This document shows, one piece after another, positions 15,882 to 25,492 of a stretch of 64,000 nt of DNA. Under the pieces are notes generated by a model. The model saw only the letters and a list, made by a program, of their open reading frames with translations, did no database searches and was not told the DNA's origin. Source of the stretch: an uncultured Flavobacteriaceae bacterium (GTDB lineage: Bacteria > Bacteroidota > Bacteroidia > Flavobacteriales > Flavobacteriaceae); the NCBI GenBank assembly GCA_947502635.1, contig CANNAN010000005.1:62001-126000 (forward strand). The letters run 5' to 3'. The translations under genes were made by a program, and so were the position numbers. Positions within the stretch are counted from its first letter, which is position 1. Each line of letters starts with the position of its first letter.

Positions 15882-17338
15882 TATATTTTTTTACGTAATC
15901 TGGCAACAGGAATATCTAGTTGCTCTCTGTATTTTGCAACCGTACGACGCGCGATAGGATACCCTTTTTCTTTTAAAATAGCCGCTAAAGTTTCATCGGT
16001 TAAAGGCTTTTTTTTGTTTTCTTCTTCTATAACCGTTTCTAATATTTTTTTTATTTCTCTTGTTGAAACATCTTCTCCCTGATCATTTTTCATAGATTCA
16101 GAGAAGAACTCTTTAATCAATTTTGTTCCATAAGGAGTATCGACATACTTGCTATTTGCTACTCTTGACACTGTTGAAACATCCATAGAAATTTCGTCGG
16201 CAACATCTTTTAAAATCATCGGTTTTAAGTTGCGCTCATCACCTGTTAAAAAGTATTCTTTTTGATAATGCATAATAGCACTCATGGTAATAAATAAAGT
16301 TTGTTGACGTTGCTTTATAGCTTCAATAAACCATTTTGCAGCATCTAACTTTTGCTTGATAAAAATAACGGCATCTTTTTGCGACCTAGATTTATCTTTC
16401 GTGTCTTTATACCCTTTAAGCATGTTGTTGTACTCTCTAGATACATGAAGCTCTGGAGCATTTCTTCCATTAAGAGTTAATTCTAATTCACCATCAACAA
16501 TTTTAATGGCAAAGTCTGGAACGACGTGTTCAACAATTCTGTTATTTCCAGCATAAGATCCCCCAGGTTTAGGATTTAAATGTTCAATTTCTGAAATAGC
16601 TTCTTTTAATTCAATCTCTGAGATGTCAAACTTTTGAATTAATTTTTTGTAATGCTTTTTTGTAAACTGATCGAAAGCATTATCAATGATATTAATTGCT
16701 AATTCAGATGCTTGTGTTTTTTCTCTTCTATGTAACTGAATACTTAAGCACTCTTGCAGACTTCTAGCACCAACGCCTGCAGGGTCTAATTGATGTACAA
16801 TTTTTAGAACGCCTTCAATCTTTTCTTCGGTAGTATAAACGTTTTGTGTAAAAGCCAAATCGTCCATAATGTCACTTATCTGTCTGCGTATGTAACCGCT
16901 TTCATCAACACTGCCTACTAAAAACTCTGCAATTTCACGCCCTTCATCATCTAGGCGGTAAGTATTTAATTGATTTATTAAATGCTGTGTAAAAGAAGTT
17001 CCAGCTGCATATGGCATTGTCTTTTCTTCATCATCGCTACTATAATTATTTGCTTGCGTTCGGTAATCTGGAATTTCATCATCGCTCAAATATTCATCAA
17101 CATTAATATCATCAGCATTTATAGATTCATTGTCATTTAAATCATCAGTATTATCAAACTCAGAGTCATATTCATTTTCATCATCTCCTTTTCCGCCTTC
17201 AAGTGCTGGGTTTTCCTCCAGTTCTTGTTTTAAACGTTGTTCGAAAGCTTGCGTAGGCAACTGTATCAATTTCATTAATTGAATTTGTTGCGGAGATAGT
17301 TTTTGAGATAATTTAAATTGTAAATACTGCTTAAGCAT
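15881..17338 (-). CDS. rpoN: RNA polymerase sigma-54 factor
   Basis: The 485-residue protein has the N-terminal glutamine-rich activator-interaction region (KLSQKLSPQQIQLMKLIQLP), an acidic linker at about 50-100, the core-binding domain, a helix-turn-helix (LKDVADEISMDVSTVSRVAN) and the diagnostic RpoN box ARRTVAKYRE near the C-terminus. It directs transcription from -24/-12 promoters with AAA+ activators, none of which is in this window. It sits downstream of asnS, with a 67-nt gap. Confidence 0.97.
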   Translation of the reverse strand: MLKQYLQFKLSQKLSPQQIQLMKLIQLPTQAFEQRLKQELEENPALEGGKGDDENEYDSEFDNTDDLNDNESINADDINVDEYLSDDEIPDYRTQANNYSSDDEEKTMPYAAGTSFTQHLINQLNTYRLDDEGREIAEFLVGSVDESGYIRRQISDIMDDLAFTQNVYTTEEKIEGVLKIVHQLDPAGVGARSLQECLSIQLHRREKTQASELAINIIDNAFDQFTKKHYKKLIQKFDISEIELKEAISEIEHLNPKPGGSYAGNNRIVEHVVPDFAIKIVDGELELTLNGRNAPELHVSREYNNMLKGYKDTKDKSRSQKDAVIFIKQKLDAAKWFIEAIKQRQQTLFITMSAIMHYQKEYFLTGDERNLKPMILKDVADEISMDVSTVSRVANSKYVDTPYGTKLIKEFFSESMKNDQGEDVSTREIKKILETVIEEENKKKPLTDETLAAILKEKGYPIARRTVAKYREQLDIPVARLRKKI

Positions 17339-17405
17339 ATTCTGATTTGGTTTAGGATAAAAGTAAAAAAACTTTTACCAGTAAATAGCCAAAAAACTAT
17401 TGTTT

Positions 17406-18839
17406 TTAAAATTCTGCATTTTGAGGTGTTCTTGGAAAAGGAATAACATCTCTAATATTACTCATTCCTGTTGCAAACATGACTAGACGTTCAAAACCTA
17501 ATCCGAAACCAGAGTGAACGGCTGTGCCATATTTTCGCAAATCTAGATACCACCAGAGGTCTTCTTCTGGAACGTTTATAGCTGCCATTCTTTGTTTTAA
17601 TACATCTAATCGTTCTTCACGTTGTGCGCCACCAACAATTTCGCCTATACCAGGGAATAAAATATCCATAGCACGAACCGTTTTTCCATCATCATTTAAA
17701 CGCATATAAAACGCTTTGATATTTGCTGGATAGTCAAACAAAATTACAGGGCATTTAAAGTGTTTTTCTACAAGAAAGCGCTCATGTTCACTTTGTAAAT
17801 CTGTCCCCCATTCGTTAATTAAATATTTAAATTTCTTTTTCTTATTGGGTTTGCTATTGCGTAAAATCTCGATAGCTTCGGTATAACTTACGCGTTTAAA
17901 ATGATTATCTGTTACAAAATTCAGCTTTTCTATTAAAGTCATTTCGTTTCTTTCAGCTTGAGGTTTGGTTTTGTCCTCATCCTGTAAGCGCTTATCTAAA
18001 AACTCTAAATCTTCTCGATTATTATCTAAAATATATTTTATAATAGATTTCATAAAATCTTCAGCTAAATCCATATTACCAGCCAAATCCATAAAAGCTA
18101 CTTCAGGCTCTATCATCCAGAATTCGGCTAAATGACGCGAAGTATTCGAATTTTCTGCCCTAAAAGTAGGTCCAAATGTATATACTTTGCCCAAAGACAT
18201 GGCATAGGTCTCCGCTTCAAGTTGACCAGAAACTGTTAGATTAGTTTCTTTTCCGAAAAAATCTTTTGAGTAATCTATATTTCCTTCATCATTTAATGGA
18301 GGATTTTTAGGATCAAGATTAGAAACTTTAAACATTTCTCCAGCACCTTCGGCATCACTTCCTGTTATAATAGGAGCATGCATGTAGTAAAAACCATTTT
18401 CATTAAAATATTTATGAATGGCAAACGACAATGCCGAGCGTAAACGCATAACAGCACTAAAGGTATTTGTACGAGTACGTAAATGTGCGTTTTCTCGCAA
18501 AAATTCAAACGAATGCTTTTTAGGTTGAATGGGGTAACTTTCAGGATCTGAATCTCCTAAAATCTCTAATTGGTTTACTTTTATTTCGACTTTTTGTCCT
18601 TTTCCTTGGCTTTCAACTAATTCCCCTTTTATATATATAGCGGCCCCTGTTGTAATACGTTTTAAAAGCGCTTCATCAAAACTTTCAAAATCTACAACAC
18701 ATTGAATATTATTTAAAGTAGAACCATCATTTAAAGCAATAAAACGATTTGCTCTAAAAGTCCTAACCCAACCCTTAATTGCTACTTCTGGGAAAATAAT
18801 ATCCTGGGATAATAATTCTGAAACAGTTCGTGATTTCAT
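17406..18839 (-). CDS. asnS: Asparaginyl-tRNA synthetase
   Basis: At 477 residues it is a class IIb synthetase: an N-terminal OB-fold anticodon-binding domain (VAIKGWVRTFRANRFIALND) and a class II core with motif 2 (FGPTFRAENSNTSRHLAEF) and motif 3 (GFGLGFERLVMFATG). The 'AEFWMIEPE' segment and the lack of an AspRS-type insertion fit AsnRS. It charges tRNA-Asn with asparagine, so this organism does not depend only on the amidotransferase route. It is the first gene before rpoN on the minus strand. Confidence 0.96.
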   Translation of the reverse strand: MKSRTVSELLSQDIIFPEVAIKGWVRTFRANRFIALNDGSTLNNIQCVVDFESFDEALLKRITTGAAIYIKGELVESQGKGQKVEIKVNQLEILGDSDPESYPIQPKKHSFEFLRENAHLRTRTNTFSAVMRLRSALSFAIHKYFNENGFYYMHAPIITGSDAEGAGEMFKVSNLDPKNPPLNDEGNIDYSKDFFGKETNLTVSGQLEAETYAMSLGKVYTFGPTFRAENSNTSRHLAEFWMIEPEVAFMDLAGNMDLAEDFMKSIIKYILDNNREDLEFLDKRLQDEDKTKPQAERNEMTLIEKLNFVTDNHFKRVSYTEAIEILRNSKPNKKKKFKYLINEWGTDLQSEHERFLVEKHFKCPVILFDYPANIKAFYMRLNDDGKTVRAMDILFPGIGEIVGGAQREERLDVLKQRMAAINVPEEDLWWYLDLRKYGTAVHSGFGLGFERLVMFATGMSNIRDVIPFPRTPQNAEF

Positions 18840-18866
18840 ATGTGTTAAAATTTAAAATGTAAAGAT

Positions 18867-18886
18867 AAAAAAGCCAATCGGCTTTT
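18867..18886 (-). terminator. Intrinsic terminator after the MMPL exporter gene
   Basis: AAAAGCC and GGCTTTT pair across a 4-nt loop. On the minus strand a run of T follows. It separates the exporter from asnS. Confidence 0.7.
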
Positions 18887-18928
18887 GAGCATCAAATTTT
18901 AAAAAACGGAACCAGTTTGTTTTGGAAT

Positions 18929-21316
18929 TTATTCCTCTTCGTCTTCTTCTGGGATAATATTAATAGCAGGTTCTCTAAGAACCTCTTTATTTGCAATACT
19001 ACGCTCTAATGATAGTAATAAAGAAGGGAGTAAAAGTAAGTTTGAAAGCATGGCAAATAATAGGGTGGCAGATACTAAGGCTCCCAATGCTACGGTACCA
19101 CCAAAACTTGAAATAGTAAACACCGAAAACCCAAAGAACAATACAATAGAAGTATAAAACATACTAACGCCTGTTTCTCGTAAAGCACCATAAACAGAGA
19201 TTTTAATTTTCCAATGGTTAGCTTGAAGTTCTTGTCGATACTTTGCTAAAAAATGAATGGTATCATCTACAGAAATACCAAAGGCAATACTAAATACGAG
19301 TATTGTTGAAGGTTTTATAGGAACTCCTAAATAACCCATTAAACCAGCTGTTACTAATAATGGTAATAAGTTTGGTATTAACGATACAATAATCATTCTT
19401 CCAGACCTAAACATATATGCCATGAATAATGAGATTAAAAAGATAGCAAGTGATAATGATATGGCTAAATTTTTAACAAGGTATTTGGTACCTTTTTGAA
19501 AAACCAAAGCTTTGCCTGTCATGGTAACATCGTATTTTTCCTTTGGAAAAACTTTGTCTATTTTAGTTTGAAGATTTTCTTCAATACGCTCCATTTTATC
19601 GGTTCCAACATCTTTCATAAATGTTGTAATACGAGCATATTGACCCGTGCTATCAACAAAATTCTTAAGTAGATCTACATCTGAAGTTGAGTTTTTAGCA
19701 TACGATAGAATAAAACTATTTTCTTGTGATGTTGGTAATTGATAAAATTTAGTATTACCATTATAATAAGCTTGTTTAGAGTACTTAACCAATCCAACTA
19801 CAGAAATTGGTTTAGACAATTCTGGAGTTTCAATAATTAGATCTTCTAATTCGTCCATACGCTTTAAAGTAGAAAGTTTCATGACACCTTTTTTACGTTT
19901 GGTGTCAATCATAATTTCTAAAGGCATGATACCATTAAATTCTTCTTCAAAAAAACGAATGTCATTAAAAAACTCTGTTTTTTTAGGCATGTCTTCTATT
20001 AAACTACCAGAAATTTTTATTTGGTTAATACCAATCATGCTTATAATAAGTAGAACAACAGAAGAGGCATAAATAGCGATGCGTTTTTGCCGTACCATGT
20101 GTTCCATCCAATTTACAAAACCTCCTATCCACCGTTTGTTTAAGTGCTCTAAGTGTCTGTCTTTTGGATAAGGTAAAAAAGTGTAAATGATTGGAATAAT
20201 AAGTAAGCATAGAATAAAAATTGCCAGAATACTTAAAGAAGCGACAATACCAAACTCTTTTAATAGTTTACTCTCTGTTAAAATAAAAGTAGCAAATCCA
20301 GAAGCAGTGGTAACATTTGTCATTAAAGTGGCATTACCAATTTTTGTGATAACGCGTTGTAATGATTTCACTTTATTACCATGCAATTTTACTTCGTGCT
20401 GGTATTTGTTAATTAAAAAGATGCAATTAGGAATTCCAATAACAATAATTAGTGGTGGGATAAGTGCTGTTAAAACGGTTATTTCATAGTTTAATAACCC
20501 AAGAATGCCTAAGGTCCACATAACTCCAATACAGACTACAATAAGTGAAATTATGGTAGCTCTAAATGATCTGAAAAAGAAAAAGAAAATAAGAGACGTT
20601 ACTAATAGTGCTGCCCCGATAAATAAACTAATTTCATCAACAATGTTTTGTGAATTTAATGTTCTAATATAGGGCATTCCCGATATCCTAACATCTAAAT
20701 TGTTCAATTCTTGGAAGTTATCTATATGTGGTATTAAAATATCAACTACAAAATCTTTTCTGGCAGCAGTATTTACAATATCCTTTTTTAAATAAATCGC
20801 TGTTCGGATCGTTTTTGTTTTATTATTGAATAAAAAATTATCGTAAAAAGGATATTTATTAAAGAGCTCCTCCTGAAGTGTTTCAAGCTGTGCAATAGAA
20901 GAAATAGAATCTTTAATAAAAGGTTCTAAATTAAATTTTTCATTTTTAGTATCTTTTATAAGCTTTTGGAGATCTTTAATAGAAACAACCGTTTCAACTT
21001 CGTCATATTTTTTAAAATCTTCAGAAAGTTTATTCCAGGCATTTAGCTTTTCGACAGTGAAAAATGTACTATCTTTTACACCAAGTACAATGAGATTGCC
21101 TTCTTCTCCAAAGGTTTTTAAAAAATTATTGTAAGTGATATTTACCTCATGATCATCTGGCAACAAATTAGCCTCAGTATAGGTGAAACGCATGTTTTCC
21201 CACTTAGTACTAAAGAATATAGTAACTATTACAATACCAATAAGTATTATAATTTTATTGCGCAGAATTAATCTTGCTACAATATCCCAAAAATCTTTGT
21301 TAAATAATTTAAACAT
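18929..21316 (-). CDS. RND-superfamily (MMPL-type) membrane exporter
   Basis: The 795-residue protein has about 12 membrane helices in two halves: one after a first periplasmic loop (SLFIGAALLVTSLIFFFFFR and following, about 230-380), the second at about 625-780 (AISLSLAIFLISLFMAYMF, FSIAFGISVDDTIHFLAKYR). The IAFGISVDDTIHF motif with paired acidic residues is the proton-relay signature of MMPL/RND transporters. The large loops are periplasmic. Substrate is unknown; relatives move lipids, hopanoids or drugs. No membrane-fusion or TolC partner is adjacent. The gene next upstream encodes an outer-membrane barrel, so a shared envelope task is possible. Confidence 0.88.
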   Translation of the reverse strand: MFKLFNKDFWDIVARLILRNKIIILIGIVIVTIFFSTKWENMRFTYTEANLLPDDHEVNITYNNFLKTFGEEGNLIVLGVKDSTFFTVEKLNAWNKLSEDFKKYDEVETVVSIKDLQKLIKDTKNEKFNLEPFIKDSISSIAQLETLQEELFNKYPFYDNFLFNNKTKTIRTAIYLKKDIVNTAARKDFVVDILIPHIDNFQELNNLDVRISGMPYIRTLNSQNIVDEISLFIGAALLVTSLIFFFFFRSFRATIISLIVVCIGVMWTLGILGLLNYEITVLTALIPPLIIVIGIPNCIFLINKYQHEVKLHGNKVKSLQRVITKIGNATLMTNVTTASGFATFILTESKLLKEFGIVASLSILAIFILCLLIIPIIYTFLPYPKDRHLEHLNKRWIGGFVNWMEHMVRQKRIAIYASSVVLLIISMIGINQIKISGSLIEDMPKKTEFFNDIRFFEEEFNGIMPLEIMIDTKRKKGVMKLSTLKRMDELEDLIIETPELSKPISVVGLVKYSKQAYYNGNTKFYQLPTSQENSFILSYAKNSTSDVDLLKNFVDSTGQYARITTFMKDVGTDKMERIEENLQTKIDKVFPKEKYDVTMTGKALVFQKGTKYLVKNLAISLSLAIFLISLFMAYMFRSGRMIIVSLIPNLLPLLVTAGLMGYLGVPIKPSTILVFSIAFGISVDDTIHFLAKYRQELQANHWKIKISVYGALRETGVSMFYTSIVLFFGFSVFTISSFGGTVALGALVSATLLFAMLSNLLLLPSLLLSLERSIANKEVLREPAINIIPEEDEEE

Positions 21317-21363
21317 GCTTTAATTAAAAGAAGCGCAAAGGTAGAAAAAACGAGTGTAATACG

Positions 21364-22632
21364 TTATAAAGAGACGTTAAATGTAAACTTAAAAGCAACA
21401 TTGTCACTAAATTCTGGTAAGTGATAGGCTCCATAACGGTAGGTGAAACTTAAACCAAAGCCAAAAAATAATTTATTAATTTCAAATCCAGACTCTGTAT
21501 ATCCTTTTTTTAAAGACCCAAAAGTTACATTTTGATGCAATTCAGGTTGTTTTATATCGCCTATAGCATATCGGGTTATTAAAACGACTTGTGGTTTATA
21601 ATGTTCTGATATATTGATGGGTTTTATATAATGCTTAAGCTGTATTGTAGTAAACTTATCTGAAAAGAATTCGTTAAAATACATAGTTTCGAAACTATTT
21701 AACCCAGCTACCGAAAAACGCTGCATGATTGTTGCCTTATTAATATTGTTAGGGTAGGCATGGTATAAGTGTGTCAATGGCGTATTGCCATTTGTTATTC
21801 CAGAAACTAAGGTTATTTCAGAAACACCGTTGCTTTCATTTCCAGTTTTATAAACAGTTCTAAAGTCTAATTTAGAGAAGTTAAAATCACTTTTAAAAAC
21901 ATCTTTAAAACTTTTAGTGTATTGAAGCGAAAATTGAGGATACCCTTTTGTTTCTTTTAGTTTCTTCCCTGAAATTTCAAACTTGTTAAAAGGATTCCAC
22001 TGTAAAGATACCTTAGCTGTGCTTAAGTGAAAAGAGTTAACAATATTATTGTCTAAAACATACCCGTAGCTGTAAGTGGGATCTATATTACTAACGGTCC
22101 ATTCGGCTCCAGTAAATAATTTAGGACTTAACTGATGCTCTAAATTTATAGATTTTGTGATAAGTTTATGAAATAAATCTATGTTTAATAAGCGAGGCTC
22201 AAAGAATTGAAAGAATCTACCGTCTGTTAAAAACTTAGTACTTCCTGTTTCTCGTAAATCATCAGTATAAGAAAGGCTTATCCATGTATTTGTTTTTTCA
22301 GCTAATCTAAAACCACCACCTATACTATATTTAATACGAGCATCTCTGAAACCATATACACTATAGCCATTTACACGATACTTTTCTGAGAATTTATCAT
22401 TAGTAGTGCCTCCTAAACCAGTTCTTACACCTTCAAACTGGTTGTATTTAATTAAATATCTTAAATCAAAATTGAAATATTTTGTTGGTAGATACCCATT
22501 ACCAAGATGTTTTACAAATTCATTTTTTTTTATAGAATCCTGAGTCGGTTTTAGGGTATTTTCCAATGACTTTTGTGCATAAGTTAATGTTGCACAAATA
22601 AAACAAAGTATAAGGGAAACGTGTTTTGTCAT
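21364..22632 (-). CDS. DUF5686-type outer-membrane beta-barrel without N-terminal regulatory domain
   Basis: The 422-residue protein has a signal peptide (ICATLTYAQK), then a barrel-like sequence with repeated aromatic strands (YSVYGFRDARIKYSIGGGF, KTNTWISLSYTDDLRETG, GFGLSFTYRYGAYHLPEFSD) ending in FKFTFNVSL. These match my memory of the C-terminal barrel of DUF5686 proteins, which are usually about 800 residues with an N-terminal carboxypeptidase-regulatory-like domain. Here that domain is missing and there is no upstream coding trace of it. Function unknown, probably an outer-membrane channel or biogenesis protein. Confidence 0.65.
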   Translation of the reverse strand: MTKHVSLILCFICATLTYAQKSLENTLKPTQDSIKKNEFVKHLGNGYLPTKYFNFDLRYLIKYNQFEGVRTGLGGTTNDKFSEKYRVNGYSVYGFRDARIKYSIGGGFRLAEKTNTWISLSYTDDLRETGSTKFLTDGRFFQFFEPRLLNIDLFHKLITKSINLEHQLSPKLFTGAEWTVSNIDPTYSYGYVLDNNIVNSFHLSTAKVSLQWNPFNKFEISGKKLKETKGYPQFSLQYTKSFKDVFKSDFNFSKLDFRTVYKTGNESNGVSEITLVSGITNGNTPLTHLYHAYPNNINKATIMQRFSVAGLNSFETMYFNEFFSDKFTTIQLKHYIKPINISEHYKPQVVLITRYAIGDIKQPELHQNVTFGSLKKGYTESGFEINKLFFGFGLSFTYRYGAYHLPEFSDNVAFKFTFNVSL

Positions 22633-22664
22633 TTAAGATTGTGAGAGAGACAATAGGTTTACTA

Positions 22665-22690
22665 AAAAAGCGACTTAAATGTCGCTTTTT
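22665..22690 (-). terminator. Intrinsic terminator of frr
   Basis: AAAAAGCGAC (22665-22674) and GTCGCTTTTT (22681-22690) form a perfect 10-bp stem with a 6-nt loop, directly beyond the frr stop on the minus strand. Confidence 0.75.
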
Positions 22691-22693
22691 AAA

Positions 22694-23251
22694 TTATACG
22701 GTCATGATTTCCTTTTCTTTTATATCAAAAAGTTCATCAACCTTTTTAACGTAGTTATCAGTCATTTGTTGTACGTCAATTTCAACATTCTTAATTAAAT
22801 CTTCAGATACATCCTCTAATTTTTTAATCTCATTGTTAGCATCTTTACGAGCAGTTCTTACACTAACCTTAGCATCTTCAGCTTCAGCTTTAGCTTGTTT
22901 TGCTAAATCACGTCTACGTTCTTCTGTTAATGGTGGTACATTAATAATGATGGTTTCACCGTTATTCATTGGGTTAAAACCAAGGTTTGCGTAGGCAATA
23001 CCACGCTCTATTTCTTGTAACATACTTTTTTCCCATGGTTGTACGGTAATGGTTCTTCCATCTGGGGTATTTACATTAGCAACTTGACTTAATGGTGTTT
23101 GCGAGCCATAGTAATCTACCATAACACTACCAAGCATTGCAGGACTCGCTTTCCCTGCTCTAATATTAATAAATTGCTTTTCTAAATGCTTTATAGCATT
23201 ATGCATAGCTTCTTTTGATGAATCTAATATAAATTGTATGTCTTCGTTCAT
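22694..23251 (-). CDS. frr: Ribosome recycling factor
   Basis: The 185-residue protein has the full RRF fold: helix segments KHLEKQFINIRAGKASPAML, the central TPDGRTITVQPWEKSMLQEI, and NVPPLTEERRRDLAKQAKA. With EF-G it splits post-termination ribosomes. Length is standard. It lies 250 nt after pyrH, with hairpins between them, in the classic rpsB-tsf-pyrH-frr order. Confidence 0.97.
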   Translation of the reverse strand: MNEDIQFILDSSKEAMHNAIKHLEKQFINIRAGKASPAMLGSVMVDYYGSQTPLSQVANVNTPDGRTITVQPWEKSMLQEIERGIAYANLGFNPMNNGETIIINVPPLTEERRRDLAKQAKAEAEDAKVSVRTARKDANNEIKKLEDVSEDLIKNVEIDVQQMTDNYVKKVDELFDIKEKEIMTV

Positions 23252-23424
23252 TGTATAAAACTTTTAGGTCAATATAAATAGTTATCTGTACATATTCATC
23301 AAAATAATTTGTACAGAGTAATTTGCTTTTTAATGTATAGGTTCAAAACCAAATACTAATATACTTATTTCAAATATTACGCCAAACTAACAACCTTGTT
23401 GTTTTATATAATAGTGTTAGTTAG

Positions 23425-23487
23425 ATTCTCTTTTTCAAGAGAATGACAGTTTATTTGAAACTTTAAGGTGTATAATACCTTAAAGTT
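23425..23487 (-). terminator. Two hairpins between pyrH and frr
   Basis: An 11-bp perfect stem (AACTTTAAGGT, 23459-23469, with its complement 23477-23487) stands 15 nt past the pyrH stop. An 8-bp stem (ATTCTCTT/AAGAGAAT, 23425-23444) follows. The T-runs are weak, so this could be a terminator or an RNA-processing/stability element. Confidence 0.5.
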
Positions 23488-23501
23488 AGAGTTTTATTAT
23501 T

Positions 23502-24209
23502 TTATAAATTAACTTCTGTACCAATTTTTTCGCCAGAAACTACTTTTAATAAATTACCTTTTTTATTCATATCAAAAACAATGATAGGTAGTTCATTTTC
23601 TTGACTTAAAGTAAAAGCAGTAGTGTCCATTACTTTCAGCCCTTTGCTTAAAACATCATCAAAAGATATGAAATTAAATTTAATAGCATTATTGTCCTTT
23701 TCAGGATCTGTATTATAAATACCGTCAACACGAGTTCCTTTTAAAATAACATCCGCTTCAACTTCTATGGCTCTTAAAACGGCTGCAGAATCTGTAGTGA
23801 AATAAGGGTTTCCTGTGCCACCGCCAAAAATAACAACCCGTCCTTTTTCTAAATGACGCATGGCTCTTCTTCTAATAAAAGGCTCTGCTACTTCATTAAT
23901 TTGAATGGCTGTTTGTAAGCGTGTTGGCATGCCAGCATCTTCTAAGGCGCCTTGTAAAGCTAAACCATTTATAACGGTTGCCAGCATACCCATATGATCA
24001 CCTTGTACGCGATCCATACCTTTGCTAGCTCCAGCGACACCTCTAAAAATATTTCCGCCTCCAATAACTATGGCGACTTCTACACCTTTATCTGTAATAG
24101 TTTTTATGTCTTGAGCATATTCTGCTAATCGTTCTGGGTCGATACCATATTGACGATCTCCCATTAATGCTTCTCCTGATAGTTTTAGGAGTATACGTTT
24201 GTATTTCAT
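23502..24209 (-). CDS. pyrH: Uridylate (UMP) kinase
   Basis: The 235-residue protein is an amino-acid-kinase-fold UMP kinase: [14 protein letters not shown] at the N-terminus, [10 protein letters not shown] for phosphate binding, [17 protein letters not shown], and [19 protein letters not shown]. It phosphorylates UMP to UDP in pyrimidine synthesis, as a hexamer with GTP/UTP control known for the family. It is placed between tsf and frr, as in many bacteria. Confidence 0.97.
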   Translation of the reverse strand: MKYKRILLKLSGEALMGDRQYGIDPERLAEYAQDIKTITDKGVEVAIVIGGGNIFRGVAGASKGMDRVQGDHMGMLATVINGLALQGALEDAGMPTRLQTAIQINEVAEPFIRRRAMRHLEKGRVVIFGGGTGNPYFTTDSAAVLRAIEVEADVILKGTRVDGIYNTDPEKDNNAIKFNFISFDDVLSKGLKVMDTTAFTLSQENELPIIVFDMNKKGNLLKVVSGEKIGTEVNL

Positions 24210-24365
24210 CTGTTAATTTCTATTGCTTTTTTTATAGGTCAGATGTCATTCGCCATTTAACATTTCGAATAATATCGATTATGTACTATAGCTCATTTCA
24301 TTTTTACTTTTGAAAGTTTAGCAAATATAAGGAATATCTTAATTTGCTGAAACGGATTTTTTGTA

Positions 24366-24398
24366 TAAAAAAACCACCAGTCTAATAGAATGGTGGTT
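24366..24398 (-). terminator. Intrinsic terminator of tsf
   Basis: AACCACCA (24372-24379) and TGGTGGTT (24391-24398) pair perfectly. Reading the minus strand, a long T-run follows. It lies 35 nt after the tsf stop. Confidence 0.85.
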
Positions 24399-24432
24399 AT
24401 CTTGTTAAGATACCTGTCTTAGCAGGAATTGA

Positions 24433-25407
24433 TTACCCTACAGAAGCACGTTTGAAACCTGTAATTTCAACGTCACCGTAAGATGTTACATATTTTGCAA
24501 CATTGATTTTTTCATCTTTAATGAAGTTTTGATCTAATAAACATTGTTCTTGATCAAGTGTTGTATTATCAGAAATAAAACGCTCCATTTTTCCTGGTAA
24601 AATTCTATCCCATATTTGTTCTGGCTTACCTTCAGCTTTTAATTCAGCTTTAGCTGCTTCTTCAGCTTTAGCTAAAATTTCTGGAGTTAATTGCGCCATA
24701 GAAATATATTGAGGTACATTTTTAAGTGTTTTACCTAAACGACCTAGCTCAATATTATCTTTTTCAATAACAGCGATTCTAGCTTCAGTTTCAGAGGCAA
24801 CAAACGCAGGATCGAAATCTTTATAAGATAATGTTGTTGCTCCCATAGAAGCTACTTGCATGGCTACATCTTTAACCAATGTAGCAGCGTTATCTACTTT
24901 GGCAGATAAACCTACTAATGCAGCAATTTTATTGATATGCACATAAGATCCAACAAAAGAAGCTTCTAGCTTTTCAAAAGCAGTGATATCTAGTTTTTCA
25001 CCAATAACACCAGTTTGTTCTGTTAATTTATCTGCAACAGTCATACCTCCAAAATCTGCAGCTAAAAATTCTTCTTTAGTGCTATATTTTAAAGCAATTT
25101 CGGCTAAATCATTTGCTAAAGCTAAAAAGTTTTCGTTTTTACCAACGAAGTCAGTTTCGCAACCTAGTACAATTGCAACACCTTCTGTTTGGTCAGCATT
25201 TATTTTAGAAACAGCAGCTCCCTCAGAAGAGTCTCTGTCAGCTCTTTTTTCAGCTACTTTTTGTCCTTTTTTACGTAATACTTCAATGGCTTTGTCAAAA
25301 TCGCCTTGAGCTTCAACTAAAGCTTTTTTGCAATCCATCATACCAGCACCAGTTGCTTGTCTTAGCTTGTTTACTTCTGCTGCTGTAATTTTTACTGTAG
25401 ATTCCAT
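24433..25407 (-). CDS. tsf: Elongation factor Ts
   Basis: The 324-residue protein has the UBA-like N-terminus (VNKLRQATGAGMMDCKKALV), the TDFVGKNENFLALAND motif of the core that displaces the nucleotide from EF-Tu, and a two-subdomain C-terminal half as in bacteroidetal EF-Ts. It recycles EF-Tu-GDP. It is separated from rpsB by an 85-nt gap that carries a terminator-like hairpin. Confidence 0.97.
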   Translation of the reverse strand: MESTVKITAAEVNKLRQATGAGMMDCKKALVEAQGDFDKAIEVLRKKGQKVAEKRADRDSSEGAAVSKINADQTEGVAIVLGCETDFVGKNENFLALANDLAEIALKYSTKEEFLAADFGGMTVADKLTEQTGVIGEKLDITAFEKLEASFVGSYVHINKIAALVGLSAKVDNAATLVKDVAMQVASMGATTLSYKDFDPAFVASETEARIAVIEKDNIELGRLGKTLKNVPQYISMAQLTPEILAKAEEAAKAELKAEGKPEQIWDRILPGKMERFISDNTTLDQEQCLLDQNFIKDEKINVAKYVTSYGDVEITGFKRASVG

Positions 25408-25419
25408 ATCTTATTTAAT

Positions 25420-25469
25420 TTAAAAAAGTCGTTCAAATAATTTCAGCTAAGAAAAGAATTAAACGACTT
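25420..25469 (-). terminator. Hairpin with T-run between rpsB and tsf
   Basis: AAGTCGTT (about 25425-25432) pairs with AACGACTT (25462-25469), with a 29-nt loop. On the minus strand a T-run follows. It probably reduces read-through from rpsB into tsf, as known for this gene pair in other bacteria. Confidence 0.6.
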
Positions 25470-25492
25470 ATTTGTATTGTGTAATTGTTAAT

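Noticed and set aside
20025-20489. Frames on both strands within the MMPL exporter
   Set aside because: They overlap its membrane helices in wrong frames and match nothing.
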